A DNA stretch of 45,585 nucleotides from Bryobacteraceae bacterium (GTDB lineage Bacteria; Acidobacteriota; Terriglobia; Bryobacterales; Bryobacteraceae): contig JANWVY010000016.1 of assembly GCA_025056455.1 (NCBI GenBank), positions 1-45,585 of the forward strand. The letters are read 5' to 3'. The notes under the pieces are model-generated. The model saw only the letters and a program-made list of their open reading frames with translations, did not search any database and was not told the DNA's origin. The position numbers were made by a program, and so were the translations under genes. This document shows positions 8,976 to 16,542 of this stretch, piece by piece (within the stretch, counting starts at the first letter, position 1; each line of letters opens with the position of its first letter).

Positions 8976-9494
8976 TCACGGTGTCTTTTCTTGGTGCGAG
9001 GGCTGGTTGAGATGTTTGTAAAATCCCAGGTCGGCGTGGGTAAGCATTTTCGTGGCGAAGATGATCTGCCCTGTATGCAGGGCGAAATGCTCGACCACGT
9101 GCAGCACGGCTTCAAGCGCCGTCACCTGATAGGACTGAATCTTCACCGTCCGGGCGAGTGCCTCCCCATCGAGCTTGCGGATCACCACCAGCGCATCGTC
9201 CACCGTTGTTTGAAGCCGCTCGAGCAAATCCGCTTTGGCGATGTCTCCCCGGGCTGAAAATTCGCGCTCGCGTACTCGGACATCGGGCTTGCCGCCGAGC
9301 CCGGCCAGAATCCACTGGCGGACGTTACCAGCGAGATGTAACAGCAGATTGCCGATAGCGTTCTCATTCTCCGAACCGCGCACCCACACCTGTTCCTCGT
9401 TCAGAAGTTCCAGGCAGTGTGCAATCCGGGAACAAGATTGCGCCAGCCGCCGAGCGCAGGAATCTGTAAAAACAAACGCAAGATCGGGGTTCAT
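8976..9494 (-). CDS. DinB/DUF1572-like four-helix-bundle protein
   Basis: A 172-residue protein with the DinB/YfiT-like fold. The putative metal-binding histidines are His53 (LLLHLAGNVRQW) and His136/His140 (HVVEHFALHTGQI), the usual HxxxH spacing near the C-terminal helix. The family includes damage-inducible proteins of unclear function and thiol-transferases (for example bacillithiol or mycothiol S-transferases); no substrate can be assigned. Start is the ATG at 9494. A TATACT hexamer ends 7 nt upstream and there is no Shine-Dalgarno sequence, so the mRNA may be leaderless. The 217 nt between its stop and the downstream ABC ATPase contain no convincing gene. Confidence 0.85.
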   Translation of the reverse strand: MNPDLAFVFTDSCARRLAQSCSRIAHCLELLNEEQVWVRGSENENAIGNLLLHLAGNVRQWILAGLGGKPDVRVREREFSARGDIAKADLLERLQTTVDDALVVIRKLDGEALARTVKIQSYQVTALEAVLHVVEHFALHTGQIIFATKMLTHADLGFYKHLNQPSHQEKTP

Positions 9495-9501
9495 AGCATG
9501 C

Positions 9502-9507
9502 AGTATA
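9502..9507 (-). promoter_or_regulatory. -10 box TATACT of the DinB-like gene
   Basis: TATACT on the minus strand is followed by GCATGCT and then the ATG at 9494. With the usual 6-8 nt from -10 to the start of transcription, the transcript would begin at or next to the A of ATG. No good -35 hexamer is visible. Confidence 0.45.
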
Positions 9508-9535
9508 GAGTCGCCAGTGTCATGTTACCTTGAAA

Positions 9536-10081
9536 ATGATGTTTCGGATTCTCCCGCATGTTTTGTGGGTGGTTCTTCTGTCGTGTCCGCTCTTTGCAGG
9601 CGGATCGCTGGCCAACCGGCGGGCGCCTGGGTTTTCTTTGCCCGACACCACTGGCAAACAGCACGACCCCCAGGACTACCGCGGCAAGGTGATTTTACTG
9701 GACTTTATGCAGACCGGCTGTCCCAGCTGCAAGGCCCTCACCGCCACCCTCGAGCAGTTAAAGGCGAAGTTTGGTTCTCAAATTCAGGTGCTCAGCGTTG
9801 TGGTTCCACCGGACACGCTGGACACCGTTCAGCGATATATCAAGGAACAGGGTGTCTCCTCGCCTGTGCTCTTTGATTGCGGCCAGATGACGGCCTCTTA
9901 TCTTCGCATTACGCCGCAGAATCCGAAAGTTCATTTTCCTCATTTGTTCTTAATCGACAGCGAGGGTTTCATTCGCAACGATTACGGGCACAGCGACTTG
10001 CAAGGCGCAGCTGTAAACGCGCGTACGCTGGCTGCCGAAATCGAACGGATACTCGCCGGAGGAACAACGAAAAAGCGATAG
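9536..10081 (+). CDS. Secreted thioredoxin-fold protein (redoxin/TlpA type)
   Basis: A 181-residue exported thiol-disulfide protein. The N-terminus (MMFRILPHVLWVVLLSCPLFAGG) is a signal peptide. The core begins APGFSLPDTTGKQHDPQDYRGKV, typical of AhpC/TSA-Redoxin proteins, with the active-site motif GCPSC (Cys62 and Cys65 by this start) after the strand VILLDFMQT. The cis-Pro region is PHLFLIDSEG. It is likely periplasmic, either reducing cytochrome-maturation thiols or acting as a general reductase or peroxidase; sequence alone does not decide. ATG 9536 and ATG 9539 are both possible; TACCTT ends 7 nt before 9539. It is divergent from the DinB-like gene and sits 19 nt before citrate synthase. 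Confidence 0.85.
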   Translation: MMFRILPHVLWVVLLSCPLFAGGSLANRRAPGFSLPDTTGKQHDPQDYRGKVILLDFMQTGCPSCKALTATLEQLKAKFGSQIQVLSVVVPPDTLDTVQRYIKEQGVSSPVLFDCGQMTASYLRITPQNPKVHFPHLFLIDSEGFIRNDYGHSDLQGAAVNARTLAAEIERILAGGTTKKR

Positions 10082-10100
10082 AATTGGGACCGGCAAAGCC

Positions 10101-11390
10101 ATGTCGAATCAATCACTCACCATTACCGACAACCGCACCGGAAAGACCTACACCATCCCCATCGAACACGGCGCCATTCGTGCTACGGACTTGCGCCAGA
10201 TCAAGCTCAGCGACGACGACCCGGGGCTGTGCACCTATGATCCAGGCTTCATGAATACGGCCGCCTGCAAAAGCCGCATTACGTTCATCGACGGGGATAA
10301 AGGCATCTTAGAATACCGCGGCTATCCGATCGAACAGCTCGCCGAGCATTGCACGTTTCTCGAAGTGGCGTACCTGCTCTATCACGGCGAGTTGCCCAAC
10401 CGCACTCAGCTCAAAGAGTGGACCGATCAAATCACGCGTCACACGATCCTTCACGAAAACGTGAAGCAGTTCATCGCTGGTTTTCGCTATGACGCCCATC
10501 CCATGGGCATGTTTGTGGGCACGGTAGCCGCACTGTCCACTTTCTACCCCGAGGCCAAAAACATTCATGACCCGGCTGTGCGGCGCAAACAGTATTTTCG
10601 CCTGGTTGCCAAAGTGCCGACCATCGCCGCCTTTATCTATCGCCACAACATCGGGATGCCCTACGCCTATCCCGATAATGATCTCTCTTATACGGGGAAC
10701 TTCTTGAACATGATGTTCAAGAAGACTGAGCTCAAGTACAAGCCCGACCCGGCGCTTGAGCGCGCGCTCGAAATTCTGTTTATTTTGCACGCCGACCACG
10801 AACAGAACTGCTCGACCACAGCCATGCGCAGCGTGGGTAGCGCCAACACCGATCCCTACAGCGCTCTGGCGGCGGCCGCAGCTGCTCTCTACGGACCGCT
10901 ACATGGTGGCGCCAACGAAGCCGTGTTGCGCATGCTGCGCGAAATTGGCAGCAAGGACCGCATTCCGGAGTACATCAAGCGCTGTAAAGCGGGTGAGGTT
11001 CGCTTAATGGGTTTTGGGCACCGGGTTTACAAAAATTACGATCCCCGCGCCAAGATCATCAAGCAAGCCGCCGATGCTGTCTTTGAGGTCACGGGAAAGA
11101 ACCCGCTCATCGACATTGCCGTCGAGCTCGAGCGCATCGCTCTCGAGGATGAGTATTTCGTCAAGCGCCGGCTCTATCCGAATGTCGATTTCTATTCGGG
11201 AATCATTTACGAAGCCATGGGCCTGCCAACGGATTTGTTTACGGTGATGTTCGCCATTCCACGCACGGCGGGATGGCTCACTCACTGGGAGGAATTGTTG
11301 CAGGATCCAGATACGAAAATCGCGCGGCCTAAACAACTTTACTTGGGCTCGCCGCGGCGCGAATTCGTGCCGATGGACCAGCGCCCCTGA
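10101..11390 (+). CDS. gltA: Citrate synthase
   Basis: Condenses oxaloacetate and acetyl-CoA to citrate, entry of the TCA cycle. The 429 residues match the hexameric Gram-negative type, with the N-terminal beta-rich segment (YTIPIEHGAIRATDLRQIK), then DPGFMNTAACKSRITFIDGDKGILEYRGYPIE. Catalytic residues are visible: the His in GPLHGGANEAVLRM, the His in GFGHRVYKNYDPRA, and the Asp in NVDFYSGI. ATG 10101 follows an AAAGCC segment with only a weak ribosome site; TAGAAT at 10079-10084 could be its -10, giving a leader of about 10 nt, or it could be read through from the redoxin gene. The M20 peptidase gene follows after 6 nt, suggesting co-transcription. Confidence 0.97.
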   Translation: MSNQSLTITDNRTGKTYTIPIEHGAIRATDLRQIKLSDDDPGLCTYDPGFMNTAACKSRITFIDGDKGILEYRGYPIEQLAEHCTFLEVAYLLYHGELPNRTQLKEWTDQITRHTILHENVKQFIAGFRYDAHPMGMFVGTVAALSTFYPEAKNIHDPAVRRKQYFRLVAKVPTIAAFIYRHNIGMPYAYPDNDLSYTGNFLNMMFKKTELKYKPDPALERALEILFILHADHEQNCSTTAMRSVGSANTDPYSALAAAAAALYGPLHGGANEAVLRMLREIGSKDRIPEYIKRCKAGEVRLMGFGHRVYKNYDPRAKIIKQAADAVFEVTGKNPLIDIAVELERIALEDEYFVKRRLYPNVDFYSGIIYEAMGLPTDLFTVMFAIPRTAGWLTHWEELLQDPDTKIARPKQLYLGSPRREFVPMDQRP

Positions 11391-11396
11391 CACGGC

Positions 11397-12662
11397 ATGA
11401 ACCACACGCTCGATTCCGCCAACAAACAAGCTTACGCCAAGCCAGAAGCCCGCTTTGAACAGCGGGCAGCGGAGCTCGCTGAATCGAGCGCCTTGCGCGA
11501 GTGCCAGCGCTGGTTCTACCGCAATAAACTTTGGGTCAACGAGCAGCATCTCCAGTTGTGCCGAATTCCATCGCCGACCTTTCTCGAACATGAGCGCGCT
11601 GAATGGATGGCCGAACAGTTTGACTCGCTCGGCTGGGAGGCCAAGCCGGACCGTGCGGGCAACATCATCGCCTACGCCAACGGTCGGCGGGAGGGCCCGT
11701 TTGTGGCCGTGACGGCGCACCTGGACACTGTGCTTGCGCCGCGCAACCCCCACGAGATTCGCGTCGCGCCTGACGGACGCTTTTATGGGCCGGGCGTCTC
11801 GGACAACGGAGCTGGACTGGCCGCCCTACTAGCCCTCGCTGCAGTTTGGAAAACTGCACAGCCGGTGAAGGAGCGCTGTGGCCCCTCGCTTGTACTGGTC
11901 GCCAATGTGGGCGAAGAAGGCGAGGGCAATCTCAATGGCATGCGCTATCTCTGCAAGTCATCCCCGCTTGGCGGGCGGATCCGGAGCTATGTCGTACTGG
12001 ACGGACCAAGCACGGATCACATCACTTGCCGGGCTCTGGCCAGCCGGCGCTTCGAACTAGTGGTCAGTGGTCCGGGAGGCCACAGCTGGAGCGATCATGG
12101 CAACGGCAACGCGGTCCACGCCTTGAGCCGCGTGATTCACTATTTCACAGAATCCTTGCAGAGCGAGCCACAAGCCTCCACCAAAAGCTCCTTCAATTTC
12201 GGCGTCATCGAGGGAGGGCTGAGCGTCAACTCCATTCCGGCTTCCGCCCGAACCAAGCTCGACATCCGCGCCGAAGATCCGCAAAAACTCGACGAACTTG
12301 CTCGTTGCTTTGGCCTAGCCGTCGAGCGGGCGATTGAAGTTGAGAACGCGCGATCCACTGGAGGTAAAGTGCAGGCCCGAATTCGAGAAATTGGGTTCCG
12401 GCCGGGCGGCTCGCTTTCTGAAACTTCGGAATTGCTACCGTCGCTCCGCGCCGTGGACTCGTATCTAGGCATCCGGGCTCATTTGGATTGCGCCTCGACG
12501 GATGCAAACATTCCCCTTTCCATGGGTCTCGAAGCCGTGTCGATTGGCGCTGGAGGCCAAGGGGGAGGGGCGCACACTGAAGCGGAGTGGTTTGACCCAG
12601 ATGGTCGTGAATTGGGTCTGCAACGCATCTTGCTGGCTGTCTGTATGCTGTTGACCGCATGA
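11397..12662 (+). CDS. M20 family metallopeptidase (peptidase T/aminoacylase-like)
   Basis: A 421-residue di-zinc exopeptidase or amidohydrolase of clan MH with no signal peptide. Zinc ligands and catalytic residues are in order: TAHLDTV (His108, Asp110), GVSDNGAG (Asp136, bridging), NVGEEGEGN (catalytic Glu and zinc Glu), CASTDANIP (Asp) and GGGAHTEAEW (His). The dimerisation domain between them contains GPGGHSWSDHGNGNAVHAL, the conserved His/Gly-rich segment of peptidase T and related carboxypeptidases. The N-terminal 50 residues are longer than usual. It is probably a cytosolic di- or tripeptidase. It starts 6 nt after gltA and its stop overlaps the transporter gene start (ATGA at 12659-12662), which suggests peptide or amino acid breakdown coupled to export of a product. 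Confidence 0.9.
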   Translation: MNHTLDSANKQAYAKPEARFEQRAAELAESSALRECQRWFYRNKLWVNEQHLQLCRIPSPTFLEHERAEWMAEQFDSLGWEAKPDRAGNIIAYANGRREGPFVAVTAHLDTVLAPRNPHEIRVAPDGRFYGPGVSDNGAGLAALLALAAVWKTAQPVKERCGPSLVLVANVGEEGEGNLNGMRYLCKSSPLGGRIRSYVVLDGPSTDHITCRALASRRFELVVSGPGGHSWSDHGNGNAVHALSRVIHYFTESLQSEPQASTKSSFNFGVIEGGLSVNSIPASARTKLDIRAEDPQKLDELARCFGLAVERAIEVENARSTGGKVQARIREIGFRPGGSLSETSELLPSLRAVDSYLGIRAHLDCASTDANIPLSMGLEAVSIGAGGQGGGAHTEAEWFDPDGRELGLQRILLAVCMLLTA

Positions 12663-13549
12663 ACAGCGCCCGGTTGCGCGCGGAGCTGGCTCTGGCAGCG
12701 GTGACCGTAATCTGGGGCTGGTCGTTTGTCATCGTCAAAAAAGCCTTAGAAGATCTCCCTACGTTTCTCTTCCTGGCGCTGCGATTTGGCGTCGCTTCCT
12801 TCACGCTTGTTCTGCTGTTCCGAGGACGGCTTGGCCAGCATTCCCACCGTTGGAAAGAGACGTTGCGGGCTGGCCTTGTCACCGGCCTCTGCTTGGCGAG
12901 CGGCTACTTTTTTCAAACCGCAGGACTCCGCTACACCACCGCCTCAAAATCGGCTTTCCTCACGGGACTGACCATGGCCGTGGTGCCTTTTCTCGCCGCG
13001 GCCGTCTCGCGGAAGCCTCCGCAGCTCTCGGAACTGTTCGGCGTGGCGGTAGCCGTAACTGGAATGGCCTTGCTTACTCTACCTCCCGGGACATTTTCAA
13101 TGGCTTGGGGCGATACGCTCACACTGGGCTGCACTGTGGCGTTCGCTGCTCATGTGGTGGCGGTGGGCTACTGGAGTTCCCGAACGGCCTGGGAACTGCT
13201 GACCTTGACACAGATTTTTCTCACAGGCCTGCTGTCGTTTGTCTTGGCCTGGGGCCTTGAGCCCATGGAGGCCCCCTGGAATTTAAGGATTGCCGGCGCC
13301 GTGCTGTTCACTGGCGTGTTAGCTACCGCAATTCCCTTCTCCGTACAATGCTGGGCGCAAAGCTTCACCACGCCGACTCGCACCGCGCTCATCTTTGCTC
13401 TTGAGCCCGTCACGGCGGCAGTGGCCGCTTATTTCTGGGCCGGCGAAAGACTGAGCGTGCGGGGCTGGCTGGGCGCCACCTTGATTCTCTGTGGAGTCTT
13501 GCTGGTCGAATTGAAACCCTGGCGTGGCCGGTCGCATCCACTTGCTTAG
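12659..13549 (+). CDS. DMT superfamily (EamA) transporter
   Basis: A 296-residue inner-membrane protein with about ten hydrophobic segments in two EamA repeats. The first repeat starts ELALAAVTVIWGWSFVIVK, the classical opening with conserved WG and F. The second repeat is seen around WGDTLTLGCTVAFAAHVVAVGYW and ends with a typical ALIFALEPVTAAVAAYFWAGERLS segment. Family members export amino acids, nucleosides or drugs; the substrate is unknown. The start is fixed by the 4-nt overlap with the M20 peptidase gene, so an amino acid or dipeptide-derived compound is a reasonable guess. Confidence 0.92.
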   Translation: MNSARLRAELALAAVTVIWGWSFVIVKKALEDLPTFLFLALRFGVASFTLVLLFRGRLGQHSHRWKETLRAGLVTGLCLASGYFFQTAGLRYTTASKSAFLTGLTMAVVPFLAAAVSRKPPQLSELFGVAVAVTGMALLTLPPGTFSMAWGDTLTLGCTVAFAAHVVAVGYWSSRTAWELLTLTQIFLTGLLSFVLAWGLEPMEAPWNLRIAGAVLFTGVLATAIPFSVQCWAQSFTTPTRTALIFALEPVTAAVAAYFWAGERLSVRGWLGATLILCGVLLVELKPWRGRSHPLA

Positions 13550-13592
13550 ATCTGGGGCTAGTTACTCTTCTCGTGGCTCCTCGCCAAGCGAA

Positions 13593-13598
13593 TATAAT
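13593..13598 (+). promoter_or_regulatory. -10 box TATAAT of the HtrA gene
   Basis: A perfect TATAAT lies 38 nt before the ATG at 13637. Transcription would start near 13605, downstream of which GGGGAGG (13618-13624) serves as ribosome-binding site. This argues against a TTG at 13610 as start. The -35 region is not recognisable, which is a common feature of the other candidate promoters here. Confidence 0.6.
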
Positions 13599-13636
13599 GG
13601 GGAGGAAGCTTGGCCCTGGGGAGGTTATCGAATCCC

Positions 13637-15223
13637 ATGAATTTTCTTGAAAAAGCGCGTCAACAAAAATTTTTAGGAGCGAGCCTACTGTTATTCACCC
13701 TTTCTGTTGGCATTTTGATTGGCACCCTGATCAACACGGGCGTGCGGGCCGAAAAAGGCCAGCTTGCCGCGCCCGACGCCACGCCGCTCACCATTCCCAG
13801 CCCAAAGAAGCTTCAAAGTGAATTTGCAGCGCTAGCCAAGAAGGTGGAGCCTTGCGTTGTCTACATCACCACCGACTACAGCTCCCGGCCCACCCAGACC
13901 CGGAACCGGCGCCCGCAAATGGAAGAGGAAGACGAAGAGTTTGATCTGTTCCGCCGCTTCGGCATCCCAGGACCTTTCGAAAGGCTCCCGCGCTTCCGGA
14001 GAGAAGCATCGGGCTCGGGCGTGATTGTGGACAAAAACGGCTATATCATCACCAATCACCACGTGGTGGAAGGTGCAGACCATATCCGGGTGAAACTTCT
14101 CAACGATCCGAAGGAGTATAAGGCCAAATTGATTGGCTCGGACGTGGAGACGGATCTCGCAGTAATTCGCATCGAAGCTGGGCGTCCTCTGCCGACCGTG
14201 CCCATTGGCAACTCTGACGCCGTGCAAGTGGGCGATTGGGCGGTCGCCATTGGTTCCCCATTTGGCTTTGAAGCCACGGTAACGGCCGGCATCATCTCCG
14301 CTTTAGGCCGCAAGGATGTTGGCGGCGCGCAGCAATTCCAGCGTTTTATTCAAACGGACGCTGCCATTAACCCAGGCAACAGCGGAGGGCCGCTCTTAAA
14401 CATCAATGGTGAGCTCATCGGCATCAACACCGCCATTGCAACCCAGTCGGGGGGCTATCAGGGGATTGGATTCGCTTTACCCGTCAACCAGATGGTGAAA
14501 GTCTACAACGCCATCATCCGCGACGGAAAGGTGACCCGCGGCTCGATCGGAGTAGGCTGGCAGCGCAATGACAAGCAAGCGGAAATCTTAAAGGCCATGG
14601 GTCTCACCCACGGCGTTGTAGTCGACAGCGTCACCAAGAATGGCCCGGCGGAGAAAGCCGGCATCAAGCCTGACGACGTGATCATCGCCCTCAACGGCAA
14701 GGAAATTAAAGATGGCGACGAACTGGTGGACCGGGTTTCTGAGTTGCCGGTGGGCTCAGAAGCCACCATCACCGTGGACCGGTCGGGTAAGAAGATGGAT
14801 TTCAAGGTCAAGATTGGAGACCGGGAAGTCGTCTTCCAGGATGACCCGCGTTTTAGCCGCAACCGCCGTCCCGATGTGGAGCGAGGCGCTCCGGGCGAGG
14901 CGCAGCAAGCGAAGTTCGGCATCTCGATCCGCGCCCTGTCGGAAGCTGAGCGAGAAGCGTTGCCCACCGAATCGAAGACAGGCGTGATGGTGACTCGTGT
15001 CGAGCCGGATTCTTTTGCCGAGGAGATTGGCATGCTTGAGCGCGACATCATCGTTTCGATCAACCGCCAGCCGGTTGCCTCGGTGGAGGACATCCGGCGC
15101 ATCCAAAGCACCCTAAAGCCTGGAGATGCGGTGGCCTTCCGCGTCTTCCGTTCCGTTGGCGTGGGCCGCACGCGGGCGCAATATCAAGGCTTGTTCCTGG
15201 CCGGCACCTTACCCAACGAGTGA
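13637..15223 (+). CDS. HtrA/DegP-family serine protease (Do-like), membrane-anchored
   Basis: A 528-residue envelope quality-control protease. A cytosolic MNFLEKARQQK and one hydrophobic segment (residues 12-32) form a signal anchor. The trypsin-like domain has the triad His142 (ITNHHVVEG), Asp173 (ETDLAVIRIE) and Ser249 (NPGNSGGPLLN). An acidic loop (residues 96-103) with a cluster of Arg follows the first strand. Two PDZ domains follow: one around GVVVDSVTKNGPAEKAGIKPDDVIIALNG, the other around GVMVTRVEPDSFAEEIGMLERDIIVSINR. The start at 13637 is chosen from the promoter and GGGGAGG position. It stands alone, flanked by its own promoter and terminator. degP, degQ or mucD would be equally fitting names, so none is given. 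Confidence 0.95.
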   Translation: MNFLEKARQQKFLGASLLLFTLSVGILIGTLINTGVRAEKGQLAAPDATPLTIPSPKKLQSEFAALAKKVEPCVVYITTDYSSRPTQTRNRRPQMEEEDEEFDLFRRFGIPGPFERLPRFRREASGSGVIVDKNGYIITNHHVVEGADHIRVKLLNDPKEYKAKLIGSDVETDLAVIRIEAGRPLPTVPIGNSDAVQVGDWAVAIGSPFGFEATVTAGIISALGRKDVGGAQQFQRFIQTDAAINPGNSGGPLLNINGELIGINTAIATQSGGYQGIGFALPVNQMVKVYNAIIRDGKVTRGSIGVGWQRNDKQAEILKAMGLTHGVVVDSVTKNGPAEKAGIKPDDVIIALNGKEIKDGDELVDRVSELPVGSEATITVDRSGKKMDFKVKIGDREVVFQDDPRFSRNRRPDVERGAPGEAQQAKFGISIRALSEAEREALPTESKTGVMVTRVEPDSFAEEIGMLERDIIVSINRQPVASVEDIRRIQSTLKPGDAVAFRVFRSVGVGRTRAQYQGLFLAGTLPNE

Positions 15224-15253
15224 CTTCTTAGACAATAAGCTTCATTCTTAGGG

Positions 15254-15290
15254 ATGGGGCCGCTTCCCAACTAGCGGCCCCATTCTTTTC
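15254..15290 (+). terminator. Rho-independent terminator after the HtrA gene
   Basis: A perfect 10-bp stem, ATGGGGCCGC at 15254-15263 and GCGGCCCCAT at 15274-15283, with a 10-nt loop, is followed by TCTTTTC. It lies 30 nt after the HtrA stop. Confidence 0.85.
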
Positions 15291-15367
15291 GCGACCAGTG
15301 AACGAAAGATCTGGCATACTCGAAGATGCAGAAGGAGGTGGGCGACTTCGCCCTGGAGGAGGGACAC

Positions 15368-16480
15368 ATGATTCGAAAACTTGTTGTGGTAGGCGCGCTA
15401 GCGGTCGCTCCGGCCACTCTACGAGCGGATTTCTCGTATGTTGAAACGACTCGTCTGACCGGCGGCATGATTGCCCAGATTAGCCGCTCGCTGGGCGGTT
15501 TGTCGAAGTCCCTGCGGAAAATCACGGAACCGCAGACAACGCAGGTCTATGTCAAGGGGGACCGCATGGCCCAGGTAGGCCCGACGGAGGCGCAGATCTG
15601 GGATCTATCGAAGGAAACAGTGACCCTCGTCAACTATGAAGAAAAAACCTATGCGACGATTACGCTCGCTGAAATGAAAGAGGCCTCAGAAAAATTGCTC
15701 CAGCGAATAAACAAGTCGAAGAACCGCAACAGTAACGATCCCGAACTGAACGTGAAGTTCGATGTCAAGCAAACCGGTAAGGTCAGAACCATTGCTGGGA
15801 TGGAGGCCCGGGAAGCGCTGCTGACCATGATCCTAGAAGGCAAAGACAAGAAGTCGGGTCAAACGGCGGCGACGGAAATGATGAGCTCCATTTGGTTAGT
15901 GAATTCCGTTCCCGGCCACGAAGAGCTTCAAGAGTTTTACCGCAAAATGGGCGCAAAAATGGCAGGTAGGTGGGGCATGAGCGCCTTGGACCGACAAGCA
16001 GAGATTCTCGCAGGCAGCGATCCGAAAATGGTGGAATGGGCGCAAAAGATGGCCAAGGAGGCGGAAAAGCTCAACGGCTTGCACGTTCTTCAGATCATGA
16101 AATATGGCTCGGGGCTCGACCCCGCCAAGGCGAGCGAGATCACGGATCCTTCCACCATGCCGGAAGGACCTACCGCTGGGCAAGTTGCAGGCAAAGCCGC
16201 AGAGGAATCGGTTGTGGGAGCACTGGGTCGCGCCTTGCCGGGGGGCTTAGGAAGGCTCGGCGGGTTCGGCCGCCGCAACCGTGACAAGGAAAAGGAGCAA
16301 CCGGCTCCTCCCCCTAACCCACAAACCCAGCCCCAAGGAGCTGCCGTGCTCATGGAAATGGTCACGGAACTCAGCAACTTCTCCACCGCCGCAGTTGATC
16401 CCAGTAAGTTTGATATTCCTGCCGGTTTTAAAAAGGTGGAGCACCCGATGGCGAAACTGGCTCGTGAAGACCGGCGCTAA
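15368..16480 (+). CDS. Secreted protein of unknown function (DUF4412-like features)
   Basis: A 370-residue exported protein that I do not recognise with certainty. MIRKLVVVGALAVAPATLRA is a signal peptide. The next 200 residues look like a beta-rich domain with YVKGDRMAQVG, TVTLVNYEEKTYATITLAEM and KVRTIAGMEAREALLTM, a pattern seen in DUF4412-type periplasmic proteins that bind or report on lipophilic material; this is a weak assignment. Then come a helical part, a Gly-rich stretch (GALGRALPGGLGRLGGFGRR), a charged and Pro-rich linker and a final helix ending KKVEHPMAKLAREDRR. The start ATG 15368 has a strong GGAGGAGGG site; an upstream ATG at 15326 would remove the signal peptide from the N-terminus. 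A possible CATACT -10 is at 15315-15320. Confidence 0.75.
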   Translation: MIRKLVVVGALAVAPATLRADFSYVETTRLTGGMIAQISRSLGGLSKSLRKITEPQTTQVYVKGDRMAQVGPTEAQIWDLSKETVTLVNYEEKTYATITLAEMKEASEKLLQRINKSKNRNSNDPELNVKFDVKQTGKVRTIAGMEAREALLTMILEGKDKKSGQTAATEMMSSIWLVNSVPGHEELQEFYRKMGAKMAGRWGMSALDRQAEILAGSDPKMVEWAQKMAKEAEKLNGLHVLQIMKYGSGLDPAKASEITDPSTMPEGPTAGQVAGKAAEESVVGALGRALPGGLGRLGGFGRRNRDKEKEQPAPPPNPQTQPQGAAVLMEMVTELSNFSTAAVDPSKFDIPAGFKKVEHPMAKLAREDRR

Positions 16481-16542
16481 AGGCAGCACCGTGAATTCCT
16501 GGCCGCCGCGATCCGGCTACCAACCCTTCGCCTCGAAAAGGC

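Noticed and set aside
13610-13636. TTG at 13610 as HtrA start
   Set aside because: It would lie only a few nucleotides after the predicted transcription start; ATG 13637 has GGGGAGG upstream and begins the typical signal anchor.
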